A stretch of 64,000 bases of DNA from contig NZ_BIMF01000006.1 of assembly GCF_004000945.1 (NCBI RefSeq), positions 186,001-250,000 of the forward strand, read 5' to 3'. Within the stretch, counting starts at the first letter, position 1, and each line of letters starts with the position of its first letter. The translations under genes were made by a program, and so were the position numbers. Origin of the DNA: Paenibacillus lautus NBRC 15380. GTDB taxonomy: Bacteria; Bacillota; Bacilli; Paenibacillales; Paenibacillaceae. Shown one piece after another: positions 27,195 through 36,226 of the stretch. The notes beneath the pieces were generated by a model, which was not told the origin of the DNA, made no database searches, and saw only the letters and a program-made list of their open reading frames with translations.

Positions 27195-29354
27195 TTAGCG
27201 TCCAAACTCCTTATCGAATATTTTATTGTGAGCCTCTGCGACTTCCGGGGCTACCGAGTTGATGGCTGTTACCAAAATATGCTTTCCTCCTACAGGTCCG
27301 AAGGCTCTCGTCTCAAATCCGAAAGTTCCGCCGGCATGCCCCCAATAGGATTGCCCGTCCGATGTTTTTCCTTCATAAATCCCTAGGCCGAATTTACCTA
27401 TAGGTGAATCTGCTGCCGTGAGCATCTGGTCCATCATCTCTTGATTCAGAAGCTCTCCGCCTAACAGCGCACTGAAAAAGGTGGTCAGATCCTTGACTGT
27501 TGAAACCATGTCACCGGCAGCATTTGCCCATGATTGATTCATTTCAGTCAAATCATACATATGGCCTGATCGGTCCATATTATATCCTCTGGCATGCTTA
27601 CCTGGAATATAGGAGCTGTTTTCCATGACGAATGTCTCCGTCAGCCCGAGCGGCTCGATGAACCGTTTCCTGATCTGCTCCGCATACGTATCCCCGGTGA
27701 CCTTTTGAATAATTTGAGCAGCTAGCAATGTATTGGTGTTGGAATAGTTCCAGCCTTTCCCTGGCGCATATACAGGCGTCTTTGCAAGTGCCAAGTGGAG
27801 GAGTTCGTCAACGGAATAATAACGGAATGGATTTTGAGGCAAGGTCACGTCTCGCATATCATCATCTGTATAACTCGCAATCCCGCTTGTATGGTTCAAC
27901 AACTGACGAATCGTAATTTGGCTGCCGTCATACCCGTTACCCTTTACGACCCCCGGCAGCCATTGTTCGACCGAATCATCCAGGTTTAATTGTTTCTCCT
28001 CAGCCAACTGCAATACAACGGCAGCGGTGAACGTCTTCGTTATGCTCCCAATCCGGAATGAAAAATCCGGCTCTACTGGGCCTGGTACCTCGTAGCTGGC
28101 TGTACCGGTGGCATAAGACCAACGTTTCCCGTCTTTTAACCCACCTCCCACCACACTTGGGACTTGTTTATTCGTTACGGCCTGATCCATGACGCGCTTG
28201 ACTTCTTCCCTTCGCTTGCTTTGCTTTTCCTCCTCGGTAAGTTCCTCTTTGGCTTCTACTGCGAATTCCGACGCTAAAATATCAGGGATATATTTATCCG
28301 CATCACCCAGTACATTGATATTGATCGAAATGGTATGTTGACCGCCTTCGGTTCCACCTGCAAAGTTGGTAAATCCAGGAATGCCGCCACCATGTCCCCA
28401 TACAATGGTTCCGTCCGGCAGCTTTGTTTGGTGTATGCCAAGCCCATACTTTCCAAGAGGGGAGTCTGCTGTGCTGGTCAACATTTCCTTCAGCATCTCC
28501 GGTGTCAACAGCTTGCCGCCCAATAAGGCGCGAAAAAACGTGGTCATATCTTCCCCGGTCGAGATCATTTCTCCGGCGGCATTCGTAAACGATGGGTTCA
28601 GCGTGGTAATATCCACTAATTGATCCCCTGTGTTCAGGTAGCCGCGAGCATTTTTTTTCGGAATATCCGCCGAACTGCCGGGGAGGAACGTTTCTTTAAG
28701 TTGAAGCGGTTCAATAATTCTTTTCTTAATCTGCTCCGTATACGTTTCCCCGGTGACCTTCTGGATAATGAGCCCCATAATAACCGTATTCGTGTTTGAA
28801 TACGACCAGCCTGTTACGGGCTTTAGCTCCAAGGCGCGGGCAATCAACTGTTCGGCTGTATAAGTATCGCCTGGATTTGCGAGTAATTGAGTCCTGAGCT
28901 CGGGAGTCAAATAGTCTGGAAGCCCGCTTGTATGATTCAACAATTGGCGAATCTTAATCTTACTTCCATCAAATCCATTACCGTGCACAAGCCCCGGAAG
29001 CCATTTCTCCACCGTATCATCGAGGCTTAGCTTTTTTTCGCCGGCAAGCTGCAAGGCAACCGTAGCGACAAACGTCTTCGTTGTACTTCCGATCCGAAAA
29101 GCGGAGTCGGCATCCACCTTATGGTTCCTTTCGATATTCGCTTCACCGGAGGCATATGACCAGCTCGCCGTTCCTTTCTTTACAGTAACAATAACGCCCG
29201 GAATATGGTCGGCATTGGCAGCTTTATCGATTGCTTGTTGGGTTGGTGTCTTAACTGCCGCATGTACGGTTCCATAAGCGGGGAATACCAGTGTACCTGC
29301 CAACATGGCTGTTAGAGTAAGCGCAGCTCCTTTTTGAATGGTGAATGATTTCAT
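27195..29354 (-). CDS. Secreted double-domain serine beta-lactamase/DD-peptidase family protein
   Basis: A 719-residue exported protein with a signal peptide (about 1-32) and two complete, related class C beta-lactamase/DD-peptidase domains in tandem. Domain 1 has S90-T-T-K93, Y185-S-N187 and HGGG at 322; domain 2 has S437-I-T-K440, Y537-S-N539 and HAGG near 683. Both keep every catalytic motif, so both may be active. Such proteins include D-amino-acid peptidases, carboxypeptidases and esterases, and true beta-lactamase activity should not be assumed. The halves are similar enough to imply internal duplication. Good AGGAGCG ribosome site. Divergent from a kinase-regulator fusion that may control it. 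Confidence 0.87.
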   Translation of the reverse strand: MKSFTIQKGAALTLTAMLAGTLVFPAYGTVHAAVKTPTQQAIDKAANADHIPGVIVTVKKGTASWSYASGEANIERNHKVDADSAFRIGSTTKTFVATVALQLAGEKKLSLDDTVEKWLPGLVHGNGFDGSKIKIRQLLNHTSGLPDYLTPELRTQLLANPGDTYTAEQLIARALELKPVTGWSYSNTNTVIMGLIIQKVTGETYTEQIKKRIIEPLQLKETFLPGSSADIPKKNARGYLNTGDQLVDITTLNPSFTNAAGEMISTGEDMTTFFRALLGGKLLTPEMLKEMLTSTADSPLGKYGLGIHQTKLPDGTIVWGHGGGIPGFTNFAGGTEGGQHTISININVLGDADKYIPDILASEFAVEAKEELTEEEKQSKRREEVKRVMDQAVTNKQVPSVVGGGLKDGKRWSYATGTASYEVPGPVEPDFSFRIGSITKTFTAAVVLQLAEEKQLNLDDSVEQWLPGVVKGNGYDGSQITIRQLLNHTSGIASYTDDDMRDVTLPQNPFRYYSVDELLHLALAKTPVYAPGKGWNYSNTNTLLAAQIIQKVTGDTYAEQIRKRFIEPLGLTETFVMENSSYIPGKHARGYNMDRSGHMYDLTEMNQSWANAAGDMVSTVKDLTTFFSALLGGELLNQEMMDQMLTAADSPIGKFGLGIYEGKTSDGQSYWGHAGGTFGFETRAFGPVGGKHILVTAINSVAPEVAEAHNKIFDKEFGR

Positions 29355-29644
29355 AATGCATCGCTCCTATGATTTTGGAATGTTGTGTTCTTCACTCCTT
29401 CACCCTACCCCCGAAGTTGTTAAATCGGACAGTGATAAAACCGCCAAGCTTTGGATGACATCGTGTTTGGACCTGTCACATATCCCGTATGACAAAGTGT
29501 CAACGGTTCATGTGACGTGCCGGCTGCAGCCAAGTTCTAACAACCTCCTCCATTGCTTGACGGATCGAGAAGTTATGGTGCATGATAGGTCTGAATTATT
29601 TGGAAATTGGTTTGCAAATAAATACAAGCAGGTGTACATAATTC
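29355..29644. promoter_or_regulatory. Divergent control region
   Basis: About 290 bp separating the double beta-lactamase gene and the kinase-regulator fusion. TGACAAAGTGTCA (29489-29501) is a five-base inverted repeat with a three-base centre and could be a regulator site. No gene seen. Confidence 0.4.
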
Positions 29645-31438
29645 GTGTTCTCCCTAATGAAAAAATGGTTCTGGTATGATGGGTTACTTGTAGCCATACG
29701 AACACTTTGGCTGGTTATTATCGTAAGTACTGCTTTTATCAATCCGTCATTGATCGATGCGCCGGTTGGAGCTTTACTTTCGCTTGCTTTGGCTGTTTAC
29801 CTCATTCCGCTAACGGTACGCTACAAAAAAGAAGAACGGTATCTTGCAGTCGAAGTCGCAACAGCGGGCTTATTCCATCTCTATTTAGCCTACGCAGCGC
29901 CGGAATTGTTATGGTCTTTCGTTCTATTCGTGATGATTATCAGCTTGACGAGCAGTCGAAGAAGCTATGTGTGGACAGGAATCCTCTGTGGAATCATATT
30001 CCCGATCTTGAACGGTTGGATGGCTAGTCGCCTCCCCTATGAGTATATCGTTAACTGCAGCCTTGGTTTTGCCATCGGCTTCGCGTTTAATATATTAATT
30101 CAGTCCCATAAGCAATCCCGAATTATCCAAGAGCAGAAGCTGCTGCTGGAGCAGCATATTAAGCGGATCGAGGAGCTTACGCTGATGGAGGAGCGCAGCC
30201 GGCTGTCACATGAGCTGCATGACACGATTGGCCATTCGCTTACCTCGCTCATCGTCGGCGTCGAATCACTGCGAACGTCTGTGCCGGATTCGCAAACCGG
30301 GAGGATCGATTCGCTTGTCGGTATCGCACAGCACAGTCTGGATGATATCCGAAGGCATCTGCACAAGCTCTCTCATACTACGTTAAGCCATTCGTTAAGC
30401 GAATCGCTGTGGCAGTTAAGCGAGGCGTTTATGAAGTCGACAGGCATAACCGTCCATTTCCGTGTGATCGGCAGTGAGACTCTCGTTATGCAAAAAATAA
30501 ACTTTAGTCTATATCGCTGCCTTCAGGAGTCCCTAACCAACGCCGTTCGGCACGGCCAGGCGAGCGTGATAACCGTTCAGCTGCATTTCGATAGTCAGTT
30601 GCTTCGATTACAGATCGAAGATAACGGCATTGGAATGGATAACATCCAATTCGGATTTGGGCTCCATGGGATGAAGGAACGACTTGAACTATTTAACGGC
30701 ACGCTGTCCGTCCACTCCGGGTCTGGGCAAGGAACTATCGTCATATGTAACATTCCGCTGCAGACAGAGACTGTACATGACGCGATCCGCCTGCTGATCG
30801 TTGATGACCAGGCGATCATCACGGACAGCTTAAAGCATAATTTGGAACAGCATGCTGAGTTTATCGTCGTGGGTAAAGCCGGGGACGGGCGCGAAGCATT
30901 GGAGCTTTGTGAGCGGTCCGAACCGGATATCGTGCTAATGGATATTCGAATGCAGGGAATGGGCGGGCTTGAAGCTTTGCTTGAGATGAAACAGCGATGG
31001 CCTAATATGAAGGTTGTACTCATGACAACGTTTGAGGATTCCTTGCAGGCAGCAACTGCATTGGAGCGCGGGGCGGAGGGCTACATCCTGAAGTCGATTC
31101 ATCTGCGGGAAATGAAGGAAGCCTTGAAACTTATTTATAATGGAGGAACCTGGATCGACCAATCAGTCGCCGCACAAGTCTTCGAAGAGATGAAGCGTCA
31201 ACGTGAGCAGCTGGAACGAATTGGCTCAAGTCAGGAAAACTACCCGTACGGGCTTACGAGACGCGAGATGGAGATTCTGGAGAATCTATCGAGCGGACTG
31301 CGCTACAAGTCGATCGCCGCCAAGCTATTTTTATCGGAGGGTACGATCCGCAATTACTGCTCGATTCTCTACTCCAAGCTTGGCGTCAACAACCGGGAAG
31401 AAGCCATACAAATGGCGCGATCCGAGAATATCGTGTAG
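29645..31438 (+). CDS. Fused sensor kinase and LuxR-type response regulator
   Basis: A single 597-residue chain carrying a whole NarL-type two-component system. It has five to six membrane segments (about 15-153), a coiled linker, HisKA_3 with His192 in LSHELHDTIGH, and an ATPase with LQESLTNAVRHG and IEDNGIGMD. After a short linker (IPLQTETVHDA) comes a receiver with Asp433 in LMDIRMQ and Lys in YILKS, ending in a LuxR HTH (about 535-597). Kinase and regulator are normally separate proteins; a membrane-tethered DNA-binding output is unusual. The start is GTG 29645 or ATG 29657. A lost stop codon between two ancestral genes is the simplest origin. Confidence 0.85.
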   Translation: MFSLMKKWFWYDGLLVAIRTLWLVIIVSTAFINPSLIDAPVGALLSLALAVYLIPLTVRYKKEERYLAVEVATAGLFHLYLAYAAPELLWSFVLFVMIISLTSSRRSYVWTGILCGIIFPILNGWMASRLPYEYIVNCSLGFAIGFAFNILIQSHKQSRIIQEQKLLLEQHIKRIEELTLMEERSRLSHELHDTIGHSLTSLIVGVESLRTSVPDSQTGRIDSLVGIAQHSLDDIRRHLHKLSHTTLSHSLSESLWQLSEAFMKSTGITVHFRVIGSETLVMQKINFSLYRCLQESLTNAVRHGQASVITVQLHFDSQLLRLQIEDNGIGMDNIQFGFGLHGMKERLELFNGTLSVHSGSGQGTIVICNIPLQTETVHDAIRLLIVDDQAIITDSLKHNLEQHAEFIVVGKAGDGREALELCERSEPDIVLMDIRMQGMGGLEALLEMKQRWPNMKVVLMTTFEDSLQAATALERGAEGYILKSIHLREMKEALKLIYNGGTWIDQSVAAQVFEEMKRQREQLERIGSSQENYPYGLTRREMEILENLSSGLRYKSIAAKLFLSEGTIRNYCSILYSKLGVNNREEAIQMARSENIV

Positions 31439-31568
31439 GTGCCATTGACGACTTCAATGCCATCAATGGTTGTTTCCATTGCTTTATTATTTTGATCAAG
31501 TTGGTCATTCTTGCCATCAGTGCAGTTACCTCGGTACGCGTCATTTGTGCAGCATCTAAAAAATTCGT
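31435..31568 (-). pseudogene. Remnant of an SLH-domain gene tail
   Basis: On the minus strand, one frame reads DAAQMTRTEVTALMARMTNL, which fits the end of an SLH repeat. A shifted frame continues NNKAMETTIDGIEVVNGTYT. The pieces are too short and out of frame to be a gene, and the remnant abuts the 3' end of the kinase-regulator fusion. Family call rests on one motif. Confidence 0.35.
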
Positions 31569-31663
31569 ACATCAGATTAACAGCCCTATCTATACAAAAT
31601 CTATACATGCTGGCCTCGGGCCTTGACGGCGATTCTATGACGGGTCCTGATAATTGGGCAATC

Positions 31664-31701
31664 AAAAAAAGAGCGTTCCCCATTTAAGGGAAACGCTCTT
31701 T
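31664..31701 (-). terminator. Terminator of the GH85 operon
   Basis: Stem AAAGAGCGTTTCCC/GGGAACGCTCTTT (with minor mismatch) on the minus strand, followed by seven T. Confidence 0.88.
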
Positions 31702-31714
31702 CTAGTCATCGGAA

Positions 31715-34495
31715 TTATTTCAAGCCCAGCACTTCAAAATCATAAATCCGCGCTGCAGTATCCCCGCCTTGTGTCGCCTTCTCTACTTGAAGACGCACAT
31801 ACTGTGCGGAGGTCAGTTCGATGGCATGGCTGCTGATCGCTTTCGTATTGTCCTTGACCGATACCGCGTCCTTCCATTCCTTGCCGTCCGAGCTTACCTG
31901 AATGGAGAATGCCCGCGTATTGAACGCGGCCGGCTCCCCTCCGGCTTCGGCATGCTTGATCACGAATTCGCTGATCTTGTGCTCGGCTCCCAGGTCCACC
32001 GTCAGCGAGTGAGGTCCGTCTCCGACAGCACACCACTTGGTAGCGGCGTTACCGTCCACCGCAAATGCAGGTGCTTCCTTCTCATTCACGAAGCTGGATG
32101 CTGACGTCTTCTTGCCAAGGGCAAGGTTACCCACGCCATTCTCCGCTTCCCGTGTAACCGTGATGAGCTTCTTCCGAACCAGGTCCTCGCCAACGCTATT
32201 TTTAGCGGTTAGCGTCACTTCGTACGTACCTTCCTCTGGATATGTCACTTTAGGATTCTGCTCCGTGCTGGACGCTGGCTGTCCACCCGGGAAGCTCCAG
32301 CTCCAGGACTCCGCCACTTCCGAGGAAAGATCCGTGAATTGTACCGCTTCTCCTGGGGCGATCAGCGTTTTATCCGCCTCGAAGGCTGCAACCGGCTTCG
32401 GATATTCCGGCCAGTCAAAGCTTATCGACGATGCTTTTCCTTGTTCGTAATGACGGTTTACCGGAATCACGACCATTTGGGTTGCCTGCTCTTTAAGCTG
32501 CCGTTTCATTTCCGGCACATAATATACGGTATTCCCCGTCATACCCATCAACTCGTACTTGCCGTCCGGATGAACACGGTATACCTGGTAATACATGACG
32601 TCCTCATCCTGTTTCGGTACCTTCCAAGACAAGCGCGCATCACCATAGATCCCGTCGCGGAAATCGTTGTCGATGACCTTCAAATCGGTCACCGCGTGCG
32701 GTCTCTTCGCCTTGTCGTTCACCTGCGTAACCGCCAGACGGCCGATGTTGGCCCGATAATCCGCCTGATCCGCCGCGGACTCGAATTGAAGCGAGATTCC
32801 GGCGATCGTACGGCCTTTATACTTGTTCAGCTTGAAGCTTCCCTGCTTCCAATCCTGATCCGCGCCCGTGGCAGTCCACTTGTCAGGCTCGAAAAATTCG
32901 TACCGATCCGGCGCATCGGAGAATGCCAAACCAATCTTCACCTTGGCGTCCTTCGCATTGTCCGCATAGACGAGCGATACTTCCGTCGTCGCTTCTACCG
33001 GGATATTCGCCTTATACAGCTTGACATGGGTAGAAGAGCCTTTGCTTACCGCACCCGCCACCTGAAGCGAGCTGCCTCCGTAATAGGATTTGCTAAAGTC
33101 AAATCCAGGCTTAAGGGCTTCACCCTTGCCGATTGTTTCCGTGATCCAGCGCCAGGTTGGCAAAATATCCTGCAGGCTCCGATTGCTCCAATCTCTGCTC
33201 CGCATCACTTTGCCGTCCACCGCAAACATATGGCCGTTACCCGTATTGAAATGGGTAACAAATTCGGAATCGGTGAGCACGGTTTTGGCAACCACATCAT
33301 TCGCAATCCCTCTCCAAGCGAGCGGATCGGTCCCTTCAGGCTGCGAGGTATTGGCCGGGTTCATTCCGGGTCCCACCCAGAAAATCTGCTCCTTTTTCAA
33401 ATACTCCTCATGGGTTTCGGAGCTGTTGAACGCCCAATCGGGGCGGTAAATGCCGAGGGATGTCGTCGCTTTCTTGCCATCCGGGAACACAACCGGCCAA
33501 TTGAACTTGCCTTCGTAGCCGTTCGCCTCCACATCGATGCCAGCGTAAAGATCATACGGACTGCGGCCAAGCTCCGCCGCTTTGGCTGGGGAGTTCAAGA
33601 ACGGCGTGATGTAATCGTATTTGCCGTTCTTCTCGTCTTTGAACTGCCAGCGGAAATCGATAAACATATTGTCGGAAACCCGCTGATTTCCCGCCTGGAA
33701 GAACATCTCGTTCTTATCCGTCAAGGCCCCCTGCCACTTTACCGGTCCCTCCTTGATCATCGAATCGTACCAGATCACTTCCATGCCCGGTGATTTTTTC
33801 TGCTGGAGATACGTTAAAAACTGGGCCATCTTGGCGGCATCTTCCGGCGTTCCGCCCTGAGTTTCCTGATTGATAAACCAGCCGTCAAATCCGTAATACG
33901 TAGCAACCTCAATCAGTTTGTCTGCAACCGGGAACGATCCGTCCTCCCGCTGCTTTAACAGATCATGCATCCATTGGATCTTGCCCCCATGCTCGGTTTG
34001 CGGCAAGAAAACGGTTCCAAAAACAGGTACGCCATTCTTGTGGGCCGCGTCGATCACGTCTGCGCTTGGCGGAACGATCAATCCTTCGCCTGCCGAGCCG
34101 CCCCACATCACCAGCTTGTCGATATACTGCCAATTGCTGAACGTATAGGTGTGGAACTTCTCCGAGCCTTGGGATGGAGCTCCGCTTGTGCTTGGATACA
34201 TGGAAGCAATCGATAGAACCTTCACTTCCTCCTTGGCATTGCTGTTTACCTTATTGCCCTGGATACGCTGATCTTCCAGCTTCACCGTTCCCCGGTTAAA
34301 AAGTGCATCCTTATCCGTGGACGGCGACCATTCCAGCAGCGTGTTCGGATACCAATATGATGAGTAAGGCTGTGCTGCTTCGGCTTCTCCAGCAAAACCT
34401 GCCAGGGACGCTGCCAGCACTGCTGTGCTCATCCATACCGTCATTCTCCGTTTCCACTGGGCTTTCGTTAAATAATCCGGTTTGATTCGTTTCAA
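31715..34495 (-). CDS. Secreted endo-beta-N-acetylglucosaminidase, GH85
   Basis: A 926-residue exported enzyme. Signal peptide (about 1-41) is followed by a GH85 catalytic domain (about 60-400) with the catalytic pair N209-x-E211 in DGWFINQET and the conserved IWYDSM strand. Then come a galactose-binding-like region (about 470-610), a fibronectin-like stretch, a PKD domain (about 695-780) and a C-terminal F5/8-type discoidin module (about 785-926). GH85 enzymes cleave the chitobiose core of N-glycans, leaving one GlcNAc on the protein. Start is TTG 34495, supported by AGGAGG eight bases upstream. It is the last gene of a sugar-transport operon, which should import the released oligosaccharide. 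Confidence 0.92.
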   Translation of the reverse strand: MKRIKPDYLTKAQWKRRMTVWMSTAVLAASLAGFAGEAEAAQPYSSYWYPNTLLEWSPSTDKDALFNRGTVKLEDQRIQGNKVNSNAKEEVKVLSIASMYPSTSGAPSQGSEKFHTYTFSNWQYIDKLVMWGGSAGEGLIVPPSADVIDAAHKNGVPVFGTVFLPQTEHGGKIQWMHDLLKQREDGSFPVADKLIEVATYYGFDGWFINQETQGGTPEDAAKMAQFLTYLQQKKSPGMEVIWYDSMIKEGPVKWQGALTDKNEMFFQAGNQRVSDNMFIDFRWQFKDEKNGKYDYITPFLNSPAKAAELGRSPYDLYAGIDVEANGYEGKFNWPVVFPDGKKATTSLGIYRPDWAFNSSETHEEYLKKEQIFWVGPGMNPANTSQPEGTDPLAWRGIANDVVAKTVLTDSEFVTHFNTGNGHMFAVDGKVMRSRDWSNRSLQDILPTWRWITETIGKGEALKPGFDFSKSYYGGSSLQVAGAVSKGSSTHVKLYKANIPVEATTEVSLVYADNAKDAKVKIGLAFSDAPDRYEFFEPDKWTATGADQDWKQGSFKLNKYKGRTIAGISLQFESAADQADYRANIGRLAVTQVNDKAKRPHAVTDLKVIDNDFRDGIYGDARLSWKVPKQDEDVMYYQVYRVHPDGKYELMGMTGNTVYYVPEMKRQLKEQATQMVVIPVNRHYEQGKASSISFDWPEYPKPVAAFEADKTLIAPGEAVQFTDLSSEVAESWSWSFPGGQPASSTEQNPKVTYPEEGTYEVTLTAKNSVGEDLVRKKLITVTREAENGVGNLALGKKTSASSFVNEKEAPAFAVDGNAATKWCAVGDGPHSLTVDLGAEHKISEFVIKHAEAGGEPAAFNTRAFSIQVSSDGKEWKDAVSVKDNTKAISSHAIELTSAQYVRLQVEKATQGGDTAARIYDFEVLGLK

Positions 34496-34536
34496 TAGAA
34501 TAACCTCCTATATTTAAAGTTTCAAGGAATGACAGA

Positions 34537-34565
34537 GAGAAACGGCTGTGAAGACCAGCCGTTTC
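34537..34565 (-). terminator. Intra-operon hairpin between binding protein and GH85 genes
   Basis: Perfect 11-base arms AGAAACGGCTG/CAGCCGTTTCT with a seven-base loop and a mixed T/C tail. Probably a partial terminator or mRNA stabiliser that sets binding protein above enzyme level. Confidence 0.6.
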
Positions 34566-34589
34566 TACCCCTCAAACCTTTTTTACGGA

Positions 34590-36110
34590 TTACTTGTTTT
34601 GAGCTTTCCACTCATCAAACTGCTTTTGAGCTTCAGCGATAACTTTGTCAATGCCAGCATCCTGGAACTTTTGTTTTGCTTTTGGCAAGTATTCTTCAGG
34701 ATCGATGGAGCCGGTATACAGGGCAGGAATAAATTCCTTCGCTACGTTCGTGATAGCCGCAACCTCCGTTTTTACCGGAGCCGTGTCGAAGTTAAAGCCG
34801 AACGTAGGAGCTACCACAGCCGAGCTGTTAAACTTCTCGAATGCTTCCCACTTGTCTTTAGGCTCGCCCTCATGAAGGTACGTCAGGAACATATTGCCGA
34901 GCGCAAATCCAGGCATGGCATAGCTTTCCTGCATAGCAGGCATATCCTCGATGTACGGCTCCTCAAGCTTCTTGTAGTGCGTACCTTCCAAACCGTATTG
35001 AATCATATTCCGGAGCTTCACATCGGTGTTAAGCAGGTTCAAGAACATCATCGCCCGCTCCGGATTTTTGGAGTAAGAAGAAATGGCCATCATCGAGCCC
35101 GCTGCGGAGCTGGTGTAAATGACTGGATCATGCATCGGTCTCGTCACAATGTCATATCCCGCGTTTCTGGACCAGCCCAGCTCGGCGTATGGCTGCGTAA
35201 TTTCGCGGTCCACGAGCCATTTGCCGGTTTTGATGTTATCGATACCGTCCAGCGTCGCTACGTCCTCGCGCACATAACCCGCTTTATAGTATTTGCGCAT
35301 CGTGGTCAGCGCCGATTTCAGTTCAGGTGAATCCAGCAAATTCACAAATTTAAAGTCTTTGGTGTCCAGGTACATACCGATCGGAATTTCATCGCCAAGC
35401 GGGAAGTCGACCGGCAAGTACGGCTTAAAGCCTTTCGGTACGGCAAGCGGCGTAATATCCGCAGGCTCGTTCTCTTTAATCGTTTTCAGAAGCGGTTCGA
35501 GATCCTCAAGCGTCGTTACATTGGAAATGTCCAAATTGTACTTATCCAGATACTTCTTATTGAAGCGCCATACAAACTGCTGTGCCAATTCCTTGTTGGC
35601 CGGGATGCCATAGTTCACGCCGTTGACCTTCGTTCCTTCCAAGAAACGGGGATCCAATGTTTCCTTAATGCCTTTTCCATACTGATCAAGCAGGTCATTC
35701 AGCGGCTTAAATGCGCCCTTTGCGGCATTTGGAAGATAATCGAACGCCCATGAGCTAGTAAAGGCAATATCATAATTCTCGCCGGAGCTTGTAATCACCT
35801 GCATCCGCTGGCTGTAATCGCCCCAGTCGATCATACTGATCTCGATCGTTGCATTGATTTTTTCCGTCAAATATTTATTGATCTCCTCTTGAACCACGGG
35901 AAGATCCTTCTGGTTAGGCCCGATCATGTACATTTTTAGTTTGACCGGATCCAGCTTGGATACATCGACCGTGCCGTCGCTTTGAACGGCTGCCCCTTCC
36001 TTCGCAGGCTCGCTCGACTTAGTGCCTTCCTTGCTGCCGCAAGCCGACAATACGACCGTCAGCAGAAGCACAAGAGCAAGGGACAGTATAGAAATCTTTT
36101 TCTTAAACAT
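34590..36110 (-). CDS. Extracellular solute-binding lipoprotein (LplA-like)
   Basis: About 506 residues. A type II signal with lipobox LSAC (Cys near 25) is followed by a large periplasmic-binding-protein fold of the kind paired with LplB/LplC permeases. Members bind complex oligosaccharides at the cell surface. The gene lies 94 bp before GH85 and 116 bp after the second permease in the same direction. Because the neighbour is an N-glycan endoglycosidase, the ligand is probably an N-glycan-derived oligosaccharide. ATG 36110 is preferred over 36131 because of AGGGGGA and the normal signal-peptide length. A strong cre site lies just upstream. Confidence 0.88.
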   Translation of the reverse strand: MFKKKISILSLALVLLLTVVLSACGSKEGTKSSEPAKEGAAVQSDGTVDVSKLDPVKLKMYMIGPNQKDLPVVQEEINKYLTEKINATIEISMIDWGDYSQRMQVITSSGENYDIAFTSSWAFDYLPNAAKGAFKPLNDLLDQYGKGIKETLDPRFLEGTKVNGVNYGIPANKELAQQFVWRFNKKYLDKYNLDISNVTTLEDLEPLLKTIKENEPADITPLAVPKGFKPYLPVDFPLGDEIPIGMYLDTKDFKFVNLLDSPELKSALTTMRKYYKAGYVREDVATLDGIDNIKTGKWLVDREITQPYAELGWSRNAGYDIVTRPMHDPVIYTSSAAGSMMAISSYSKNPERAMMFLNLLNTDVKLRNMIQYGLEGTHYKKLEEPYIEDMPAMQESYAMPGFALGNMFLTYLHEGEPKDKWEAFEKFNSSAVVAPTFGFNFDTAPVKTEVAAITNVAKEFIPALYTGSIDPEEYLPKAKQKFQDAGIDKVIAEAQKQFDEWKAQNK

Positions 36111-36150
36111 GTGTTTTTCCCCCTGTATCACTTAATGGTTAATGCTATAT

Positions 36151-36164
36151 TGGCACCGCTTACA
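36151..36164 (-). promoter_or_regulatory. cre (CcpA) site upstream of the binding-protein gene
   Basis: The minus strand reads TGTAAGCGGTGCCA, matching all nine fixed positions of the consensus TGNAANCGNWNNCW. It lies 41 bp before the lipoprotein start. Confidence 0.7.
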
Positions 36165-36226
36165 CACCTGGGACATGAAAGCCGGATTTCTCCGGCCGTG
36201 TGCGATGCGGGTACAACCTTATGAAA

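Noticed and set aside
32339..33793. A long plus-strand open frame antisense to the GH85 gene
   Set aside because: It is the shadow of a GC-rich coding region; the minus-strand frame has signal peptide, catalytic motifs and domains.
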